A stretch of DNA of 6,453 nucleotides, from assembly GCA_030631455.1 (NCBI GenBank), contig DAOVLC010000090.1, forward strand, positions 1 to 6,453. The letters are read 5' to 3'. Position 1 is the stretch's first letter. Each line of letters opens with the position of its first letter. Of the stretch, positions 1 to 4,560 are shown piece by piece. The stretch is from Candidatus Zixiibacteriota bacterium. Lineage in GTDB: Bacteria; Zixibacteria; MSB-5A5; JAABVY01; JAHJOQ01. The position numbers were made by a program, and so were the translations under genes. The notes beneath the pieces are model-generated. The model was given only the letters and a program-made list of their open reading frames with translations. It was not told the origin of the DNA and did no database searches.

Positions 1-255
1 AGTCACCATCAGAACCGGAAGGTTCCTGAACTCCTCAACCTGCCGCAGGTTGGTGACAAAGGTCAACCCGTCCATTTCCGGCATATTCCAGTCGGTGATG
101 ACAAAGTTGATCTTGCTCGCCTTGAGTTTCTCAAGAGCATCTTTCCCACCGGTAGCTTCCGTCACATCGCCGAAGCCAGCCTTCCTGAGTGTGTTGATGA
201 TTATTCTCCGCATGGTCGGCGAATCGTCAACCGCCAAGATTTTCAAATCTGCCAT
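1..255 (-). CDS. cheY: CheY chemotaxis response regulator (3' end outside window)
   Basis: Single-domain receiver that, in the CheY family, accepts phosphate from CheA and binds the flagellar switch or another motility output in the cytoplasm. The 85 visible residues begin MADLKILAVDDSPTMRR. The acidic pair is D10-D11, the phospho-acceptor is D55 inside the motif TDWNMPEMDG, and the conserved Thr after beta-4 is T85 (LMVT), the last visible residue. The DWNMP signature and the DDSPTMRRI start are typical of true CheY rather than of OmpR- or NtrC-type receivers. The conserved Lys and the C-terminus lie beyond the left edge, so the absence of an output domain is inferred. The start is well supported by a GGGAGG ribosome site ending 5 nt upstream (261-266). 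It is the last visible gene of the leftward string and follows a cheR fragment, which suggests more chemotaxis genes outside the window. Confidence 0.93.
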   Translation of the reverse strand, partial: MADLKILAVDDSPTMRRIIINTLRKAGFGDVTEATGGKDALEKLKASKINFVITDWNMPEMDGLTFVTNLRQVEEFRNLPVLMVT

Positions 256-260
256 ATCTG

Positions 261-266
261 CCTCCC
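261..266 (-). promoter_or_regulatory. Ribosome binding site of cheY
   Basis: GGGAGG on the minus strand, 5 nt before the cheY ATG. It fixes the start at MADLK and shows that cheY is translated independently of the in-frame sequence upstream. Confidence 0.75.
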
Positions 267-333
267 AATCCGTTGCCGTCAATACTACTCTCGTAATCTC
301 GAGTATGTTCTTCTCCGTCAGATGGAACCGGTC

Positions 334-465
334 CTAATCGCTCGTGGTTCTGAGCTCAGACATTCTTCTCGATATAGGGCTTTCTACGATGTTGTTCTGG
401 TTATCAGCGAAGTAGTTACCGCTCCGCTCATGTATCAGGTCACGGTTGGCTGCGAAATCGTTCAT
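334..465 (-). pseudogene. cheR: Truncated cheR: N-terminal fragment of chemotaxis methyltransferase
   Basis: A 43-codon reading frame starting MNDFAANRDLIHERSG and ending in TAG. The pattern F-x3-R-D-L-I-x-E-R-S-G, then YFADNQNN, then a basic SRRMSEL segment, matches my knowledge of the N-terminal helical domain of CheR, the SAM-dependent methyltransferase of chemoreceptor glutamates. Full CheR proteins are about 270-290 residues; here the SAM-binding domain is missing and neither other frame downstream resumes it. A GGGAG site lies 6 nt before the ATG. An alternative ATG at 499-501 with AGGGG 8 nt upstream would give 55 residues. The same frame continues past the TAG, without another stop, to the cheY ATG. 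Inference: a decayed or internally deleted cheR. Less likely, it is a functional micropeptide. The family match rests on motif recall only. Confidence 0.55.
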
Positions 466-537
466 TCCCAGCTCCCGTGGATCTGAACCTGCACCAAGCA
501 TATACCATACCCCTGCAAAACCACTCAGCTTTGTTAG

Positions 538-1185
538 TCAGACCGCACTCAGTATCCGGTTCTTGTTCGCTTCGAACTCCTGCTGAGTGACAAGCCCCTC
601 CTTAAGAAGTTTTCCCCATCGCTCAAGTTGACTCTCAATATTGAGATCAGCTTCTGAAACCACTTGAGATCTTGTATAGCCTCCTGGTGTTGCCGCAACG
701 GCAGCACTTCTCTTCTTCCCCACGGAGTCAGCGGGCGCGCTATCGTTCGTCAGTGCTGCAAGTTTCTGCTCCAGAACCGAGAGCCTTGATTTGATCTGAC
801 TGATTTCGCACCGGATATGATGTTCCTTGATGGCTCTCGATATTATGTCCTTCAACTCATTCAGTCTGAACGGCTTTATTACGTAATCATAAGCGCCGAT
901 TCGCATAGCCTCCACGGATGATTCGACGGTTGGATAGCCCGTCATCAGTATTACTATCAAATTCTCATCAAGATCGCGAATTCTCCTCAGTACCTCGATT
1001 CCATCCATGTCACTCATTTTCAGATCGATCAAGGCAACCTTGAACCTGTTCTCTGCGACCAGTTTCAGAGCTGCCGGGCCGGAGCCGGCAACCAGAACCT
1101 CGAAATCGAGTTTTGAGAAATACTCCTCCAGTAATTCTCTAACAAAGAGCTCGTCATCCACGACGAGTATCTTATGCTTGGCCAT
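538..1185 (-). CDS. Response regulator: receiver + coiled coil + C-terminal SHOCT-like hairpin
   Basis: A 215-residue cytoplasmic phosphorelay protein. Residues 1-122 form a CheY-like receiver with D10-D11, phospho-acceptor D54 (LIDLKMSDMDG), T82 (LMTGYPT) and K104 (IKPF). The usual Pro after the phospho-site loop (DLKMP) is Ser58. Residues ~124-146 (SQIKSRLSVLEQKLAAL) look like a short coiled coil. Residues 147-183 are a low-complexity linker. Residues 184-215 contain LERWGKLLKEGLVTQQEFEA, the leucine pattern and G-(I/L)-(I/V)-T-x2-E-F turn of SHOCT short C-terminal domains. No DNA-binding, AAA or enzymatic domain is present, so the output is probably protein-protein interaction. The start at MAKHK is chosen because the receiver strand begins there and GGGAG lies 5 nt upstream. 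Earlier ATGs at 1197 (GGGAGGG upstream) and 1218 are possible. It overlaps the preceding receiver gene by 14 nt. Confidence 0.88.
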   Translation of the reverse strand: MAKHKILVVDDELFVRELLEEYFSKLDFEVLVAGSGPAALKLVAENRFKVALIDLKMSDMDGIEVLRRIRDLDENLIVILMTGYPTVESSVEAMRIGAYDYVIKPFRLNELKDIISRAIKEHHIRCEISQIKSRLSVLEQKLAALTNDSAPADSVGKKRSAAVAATPGGYTRSQVVSEADLNIESQLERWGKLLKEGLVTQQEFEANKNRILSAV

Positions 1186-1576
1186 CACTGCTCCCATCAG
1201 TGTGATTCCCTCCCACATCAGCTATCGCCTTTTCCACGGTGCTGTATATCCTGTTTATGTTGAATGGCTTGACGAAATAGTCGTAGACTCTCTTCCTGAG
1301 AGCCTCAATTGCCGATTCCAGCGACGGGAAGCCGGTCATAACAATGACCGGTACGTTCTTCCGGACGATCTCGCTTGCCCTATCGGCGAGTTCCAATCCA
1401 TCCATATCAGGCATCTTCAGATCAGTCAGGATACAGTCGATCTTCTCTTTGCCAAGAATGTCCAGCGCTTTCTCACCCGACTCGGCCATGCTGATCTGGT
1501 AGTCATGAGAACTGAAGCAATCATACAGTATATCCCTGATCAAGAGTTCATCATCAACAATCAAAATCCTTTTCAT
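1172..1576 (-). CDS. Stand-alone response regulator receiver protein
   Basis: A 134-residue single-domain receiver starting MKRILIVDDELLIRD. Acidic pair D8-D9, phospho-acceptor D52 in LTDLKMPDMDG, T81 (VMTGFPS) and K103 (VKPF) are all present, so it should be phosphorylatable. The last ~15 residues (DVGGNHTDGSSDGQA) are a polar tail with no domain. The DLKMPDMDGLE and KPFNINRI segments are closer to the receivers of NtrC-type or hybrid-kinase partners than to motility CheY. It resembles the next gene (TGFPSLESAIEALR against TGYPTVESSVEAMR), suggesting a tandem duplication. The ribosome site is not ideal: AGGAG is ~12 nt and GAGGG only 2 nt from the ATG. No histidine kinase is encoded in the window, so the phosphodonor is elsewhere. 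Confidence 0.92.
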   Translation of the reverse strand: MKRILIVDDELLIRDILYDCFSSHDYQISMAESGEKALDILGKEKIDCILTDLKMPDMDGLELADRASEIVRKNVPVIVMTGFPSLESAIEALRKRVYDYFVKPFNINRIYSTVEKAIADVGGNHTDGSSDGQA

Positions 1577-1581
1577 AGCCC

Positions 1582-1653
1582 TCAGAAACTCCTCTCTGTT
1601 TGCACAACGGCTTCCGACGCAGCATCGGCGATACGCGGATACTGGTTACTCAT
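1582..1653 (-). CDS. Possible 23-residue small ORF between the STAS and receiver genes
   Basis: In the 92-nt gap between the STAS stop and the receiver start, a 23-codon frame reads MSNQYPRIADAASEAVVQTE and ends RSF, with its TGA 5 nt before the receiver ATG. That tight spacing could allow translational coupling and would make up for the poorly placed ribosome site of the receiver gene. Only a weak GGGA lies upstream of its own ATG. It matches no family I recognise. It could equally be a chance frame in a short spacer. Confidence 0.2.
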   Translation of the reverse strand: MSNQYPRIADAASEAVVQTERSF

Positions 1654-1668
1654 TGTGAATTCATCCCG

Positions 1669-2025
1669 TTACCCGGCATTCACCACTGAGTCAGCAAAGG
1701 AGGCTGCGGCTTCTTCTGCAGTCGGATAGATCTCGAATATGTGCGAAAGCTGCGTTATCTCGAAAACCTCCTGCACGTACTGGGCAAGATTACAGAGAAC
1801 CATCCTTCCCTTGACCATCCGCACGTCCTTCAGTATCGATACGAGAGTTCCCAGTCCGGAACTGTTCACGAAATTGACGCCACTAAGATCCATGATGATA
1901 TTCGCTTTGCCCTCACTGAGATAATCTTTGATGCACTCTTTGAGCTGCGAAGAACTGTTTAAGTCCATTCTGCCTCTAAGCTGTAAGGCAGTGAAATTAC
2001 CGCGGGAACTGGCTGTAATTTCCAT
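1669..2025 (-). CDS. STAS-domain anti-sigma factor antagonist (RsbV/SpoIIAA type)
   Basis: A 118-residue STAS protein starting MEITASSRGNFTALQLRGRM. In this family the unphosphorylated form binds the anti-sigma kinase and frees its target; phosphorylation of one serine abolishes binding. The family core is at residues 46-61: DLSGVNFVNSSGLGTLVS, with S56 at the position of SpoIIAA Ser58. The residue before the two serines is Asn54, where SpoIIAA has Asp. Length is normal for the family. The start at 2025 is preferred over an upstream in-frame ATG at 2040 because AGGAGG (2032-2037) sits 6 nt before it and would otherwise be inside the coding sequence. The first 29 nt overlap the end of the kinase gene, so the two are probably translationally coupled and made in a fixed ratio. 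Confidence 0.92.
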   Translation of the reverse strand: MEITASSRGNFTALQLRGRMDLNSSSQLKECIKDYLSEGKANIIMDLSGVNFVNSSGLGTLVSILKDVRMVKGRMVLCNLAQYVQEVFEITQLSHIFEIYPTAEEAAASFADSVVNAG

Positions 2026-2479
2026 ATGCTTCCTCCTCATTCATGGCCTTGCCTTTGCCACATTGCCTGTTGAAATAGGTTTTCATCGTCAGTATGTTCC
2101 CCTGCTCCGGCTCATGCGTTATGCTGACCTCGTCAGTCATTTCACGAATCAGACCGAGCCCACGACCAGATTCCTCGCTGCCATGAACAGGCTTAATCAA
2201 ATGATCTATGTTACTGTCTATCGGCAGCATACCTTCATCCTGCACGGTGATTTGCACGCTGTCACTATCGATTTCATACATCAGGGTCACGCTGTATCCG
2301 GGTTCTTGCTGATTCCCGTGAAGGAATGCATTCGTGAACCCTTCTGACATGGCGACAAGCAGGTGATGCTTCTTCTGACCACTCAGCGGCAACCGTACGA
2401 GAATCGCTGCCGTCAAGGTGTGCACCCACTTCAGGTATACCGCATCGCCCGGAACGCGAATTCTTATCACCTCAGCCAT
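1997..2479 (-). CDS. Anti-sigma regulatory factor, serine kinase (RsbW/SpoIIAB-type ATPase)
   Basis: A 160-residue GHKL-fold protein starting MAEVIRIRVPGDAVYLKWVH. Members phosphorylate a serine on their STAS partner and bind a sigma factor or another target. The N-box is AMSEGFTNAFLHGN (43-56), with E46 and N50 at the catalytic base and Mg positions of SpoIIAB. The G1 box is QDEG (80-83), with Leu at position 85 where a second Gly is often found. The G2 box is SGRGLGLI (104-111). The last ~20 residues (141-160, rich in Glu, Tyr and Asn) extend past the usual fold and are encoded partly in the overlap with the STAS gene, so that tail may exist mainly because of the overlap. The gene overlaps the phosphatase gene by 8 nt. 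No sigma factor is adjacent, so the output could be a sigma factor elsewhere or another partner-switch target. Confidence 0.92.
   Translation of the reverse strand: MAEVIRIRVPGDAVYLKWVHTLTAAILVRLPLSGQKKHHLLVAMSEGFTNAFLHGNQQEPGYSVTLMYEIDSDSVQITVQDEGMLPIDSNIDHLIKPVHGSEESGRGLGLIREMTDEVSITHEPEQGNILTMKTYFNRQCGKGKAMNEEEAYGNYSQFPR
2032..2037 (-). promoter_or_regulatory. Ribosome binding site of the STAS gene, inside the kinase gene
   Basis: Perfect AGGAGG on the minus strand, 6 nt before the ATG at 2025. It lies inside the 3' end of the preceding kinase gene and decides between the two candidate STAS starts. Confidence 0.75.
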
Positions 2480-3773
2480 TAGTGCGCCCCGCTATTTCGA
2501 CGAGTACTGCGGTGATATCGTCGAACTGTGATTCACCCGCTCCGAGGGTAAATGAATCAAGCTCGACTTCCAGTCTACGGATGAATTCTTCCGGGGATGC
2601 ATCGCCGTGGCTCATCAGGAATTCTCCGAGTCTTTCCCGTCCGTACATTTCATCATTCGTGTTGACGCACTCGGTCGCACCGTCGGTGAACATGAGCATC
2701 CTGTCGCCATCCGCAAGGCTTACTGATTCGAACTTGTATCTGACCCCTTCAAACTGTCCCAATATCGTTCCACCGGTCGTAAGTTGGCGCATCGCACCTG
2801 TATGTTCGTTGTAGAGAAATGGCGGCAAGTGTCCGGCATTAGTATATGTACACTTGCGCTGCACGAGATCGAAGTGGGCGAATACAAGCGAAATGAATAT
2901 GTCCGGGTACTTCATCACATCCAGGCAGAGTGTGTTGTTGATATGCGATACGATTCCCGCTACGTCCTTTCCCCTGCCTATTTCCGCACGAATGGCGGAT
3001 CTTGCGGCGGTCATCATCAATGCGGCCGGGACACCTTTGTTCGATACGTCCCCGACAATGACAATGAATTCCCTGTCTGAGATTGGGATCAGATCGAAGT
3101 AGTCCCCGCCAACCTGACCCGCCGGGACATAGAGGCTCTCGACTTTCGCCCCATTCAGATCGATGTCGACATCCGGAAGAAGCGCTCTCTGGATTTCTCT
3201 GGCGAGCGAGAGTTCCTGTTCGAGTTTTTGCTTTGCAAGGAGCTCCTTCATCAACCGTGCGTTCTCGATCGCGACGGCAGCGAAGTTCACCAGTTTCTCG
3301 AGAGTGCTCTTGTCTGTTTCAGAGAATCTCGCACCCGAGATCTTGTTGACCGCAACAAGCACGCCTATTGGATTTGACTTGTTCGAGATGGGCACGGACA
3401 ATACAGAGTTGACCGTCGCGCCGACTTCGTTGTCTCCGGCAAATTCGTTGATTATTGCGGTAGCATTGGATCGGTAAGCCCATTCTGCCACGTCCATGCC
3501 GTCCTTATAGCCGATCTTACGGATAAGGGAAGCATTAACGCCCCATGAGACTCCGGTCACCAGTTCGTCCTTTTCCGCGAGAAGAATGCACCCGACCTCG
3601 GCGGAGAGTGTCCGAAGCGACATCTCCATCATTGCCGCAAGAATTGCATCAACTTCGAACATGGAAGTCAGCAAGACCCCCATATTCGAGACATCGTTAA
3701 GTTCGGCTTCTTTGGATTGAAGCTCGTACTCCAGTTCATTGACTCTCTCTGTCAATCCTGCTGCGCTCGGCAT
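2472..3773 (-). CDS. GAF-domain PP2C/SpoIIE-type serine phosphatase (RsbU-like)
   Basis: A 433-residue cytoplasmic phosphatase starting MPSAAGLTERVNELEYELQS. It should dephosphorylate the neighbouring STAS protein and so switch the system on. Residues ~7-30 form a short coiled coil. Residues ~35-177 are a GAF sensor (ILLAEKDE, LSVPISNK, IGVLVAVNK, FSETDKSTLEKL). Residues 178-200 form the linker helix (LEQELSLAREIQRALLP) found in RsbU/SpoIIE phosphatases. Residues ~215-428 are the PP2C domain with metal ligands in GGDYFD (D224), GDVSNKG (D242), FTDGATE (D364) and FDDIT (D418-D419); TNAGHLPP is also present. No transmembrane segment is seen, so the signal is cytoplasmic, via the GAF ligand or a partner. 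The start at 3773 has only a distant GAAAGG (~11 nt) as ribosome site. It heads the leftward operon. Confidence 0.95.
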   Translation of the reverse strand: MPSAAGLTERVNELEYELQSKEAELNDVSNMGVLLTSMFEVDAILAAMMEMSLRTLSAEVGCILLAEKDELVTGVSWGVNASLIRKIGYKDGMDVAEWAYRSNATAIINEFAGDNEVGATVNSVLSVPISNKSNPIGVLVAVNKISGARFSETDKSTLEKLVNFAAVAIENARLMKELLAKQKLEQELSLAREIQRALLPDVDIDLNGAKVESLYVPAGQVGGDYFDLIPISDREFIVIVGDVSNKGVPAALMMTAARSAIRAEIGRGKDVAGIVSHINNTLCLDVMKYPDIFISLVFAHFDLVQRKCTYTNAGHLPPFLYNEHTGAMRQLTTGGTILGQFEGVRYKFESVSLADGDRMLMFTDGATECVNTNDEMYGRERLGEFLMSHGDASPEEFIRRLEVELDSFTLGAGESQFDDITAVLVEIAGRTNG

Positions 3774-3795
3774 TTCTGGTCGCGCCTTTCGATTT

Positions 3796-3825
3796 AATCT
3801 ATTCTATTATCGACACTTACGGCAA
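3796..3825 (-). promoter_or_regulatory. Weak candidate promoter of the leftward partner-switch operon
   Basis: On the minus strand TTGCCG (3820-3825) and TAGATT (3796-3801) are 18 nt apart, each with four of six matches to the sigma70 consensus. GATAAT and TAGAAT also occur within 15 nt but lack a good -35 at the right distance. The region is A+T-rich and lies just upstream of the first gene, so a promoter is expected here, but the exact element is uncertain. Confidence 0.22.
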
Positions 3826-3871
3826 ATCCTGAAGGTATGGCTTCAGACAAATGGAAAGCGCACAATACATA

Positions 3872-3899
3872 TTGACAATGAGATATATTATGTTATCTT
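3872..3899 (+). promoter_or_regulatory. Candidate sigma70-type promoter of the THEP1-peptidase unit
   Basis: A perfect TTGACA at 3872-3877 is followed after 16 nt by TATCTT at 3894-3899, inside an A+T-rich stretch. The predicted leader to the ATG at 3970 is about 60-65 nt. The TATCTTTC string also matches seven of eight positions of the TAnnTTTG element known in Bacteroidetes. Direct sequence match; activity is inferred. Confidence 0.5.
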
Positions 3900-3969
3900 T
3901 CAATACGTTAAGCAGCTACTCGCTTGTGATTACTTCGATTTGACATGCCCGGACCAACCGGGGAATGAA

Positions 3970-4533
3970 ATGGAGAACAAAGCCACTACGAAATTCAGGT
4001 TCCTCGTATCAGGTCTGCCCGGAAGCGGCAAGACAACTCTGATCGAGAAGCTCCTCGCAGAATCCGAAGTGACTGCATGCGGGTTCGTTACCAGGGAAAT
4101 CCGTGAAGATGGTCGTCGTGTCGGATTTACGATTCTCGGACTCTCAGGCAGACAGGAAACGCTGGCACACGTAAGCATAGAGTCAGGTTACAAAGTCGGG
4201 AAATACCGTGTCGATGTCGCCGCACTCGAAAGGACTATCGAGTCCGAGTTTTCTAATGACAGATCGCAGCTTGTTGTGATAGATGAGATAGGCAAGATGG
4301 AACTCTTCTCGCACCAGTTCCAGTCGCTCATCAACCGGCTCTGGAGAACAGACCGTCCAGTCGTCGCCACGATAATGTCGGCACGAAATGCTTTCTGTGA
4401 CAGAATTAAGACCGATAAGAATAGCGTGATTCTTGAATTGAAACGCGATAACCGGGATGATGTTTTTTCACGACTCAGAAACTTCACGGACTCATTGCCC
4501 GTTATTCAAAATGAAATCGAATCGAAACCATAG
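3970..4533 (+). CDS. THEP1-family nucleoside-triphosphatase
   Basis: A 187-residue P-loop NTPase of the THEP1 (DUF265) family; characterised members hydrolyse ATP, GTP and other NTPs, with unclear cellular role. Walker A is GLPGSGKTT (15-23, K21). GFVTREIREDGRRVGF (38-53) is the typical segment after it. Walker B with the family signature is VVIDEIGKMEL (102-112, D105-E106). The length is normal. The start is placed at MENKATTKF because the P-loop then lies near the N-terminus as in the family, with GGGGA 7 nt upstream. The same frame stays open back to 3739, but that extension crosses the promoter and the divergent gene's start. It is followed after 27 nt by the M1 peptidase gene on the same strand, so the two are probably cotranscribed; I see no biochemical reason for the pairing. 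Confidence 0.92.
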   Translation: MENKATTKFRFLVSGLPGSGKTTLIEKLLAESEVTACGFVTREIREDGRRVGFTILGLSGRQETLAHVSIESGYKVGKYRVDVAALERTIESEFSNDRSQLVVIDEIGKMELFSHQFQSLINRLWRTDRPVVATIMSARNAFCDRIKTDKNSVILELKRDNRDDVFSRLRNFTDSLPVIQNEIESKP

Positions 4534-4548
4534 AGATGATCTGACATT

Positions 4549-4553
4549 GGAGG
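4549..4553 (+). promoter_or_regulatory. Ribosome binding site of the M1 peptidase gene
   Basis: GGAGG 7 nt before the ATG at 4561, in the 27-nt gap after the THEP1 stop. It fixes the peptidase start just before the signal peptide. Confidence 0.7.
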
Positions 4554-4560
4554 TTTTGCA

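Larger units (their letters stand above)
3774..3969. other. Divergent intergenic region
   Basis: A 196-bp A+T-rich spacer between the leftward phosphatase gene and the rightward THEP1 gene. It holds the two candidate promoters and the THEP1 leader. I find no strong hairpin, RNA gene or long inverted repeat in it. Shared regulation of the two units is possible but nothing in the sequence proves it. Confidence 0.6.

Noticed and set aside
50..337. Plus-strand open frame of 95 codons opposite cheY
   Set aside because: It lies opposite the intact CheY motifs and the cheR fragment, and resembles no protein family.
349..360. Perfect 12-bp palindrome TCTGAGCTCAGA
   Set aside because: It has no loop, so it makes a poor hairpin, and no T-tract follows. 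It lies within the cheR fragment. It could be an operator but nothing else supports that.
334..540. Selenocysteine or other recoding of the TGA and TAG stops
   Set aside because: No selenocysteine-type hairpin is seen next to the TGA, TAG is not a selenocysteine codon, and each downstream gene has its own ribosome site.
1577..1668. Possible terminator or attenuator between the STAS and receiver genes
   Set aside because: Only a 4-bp stem (CCGA/TCGG) around a 7-nt loop is visible, with no U-tract, too weak for an intrinsic terminator.
1007..1729. Plus-strand open frame of 240 codons across both receiver genes
   Set aside because: It is antisense to two clearly recognisable receivers and the STAS end, has serine-rich low-complexity translation without any domain, and no ribosome site. 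It is a shadow of the real genes.
3739..3969. 77-codon N-terminal extension of the THEP1 frame
   Set aside because: It would overlap the start of the divergent phosphatase gene and the promoter, and the family begins close to the P-loop. The ATG at 3970 fits better.
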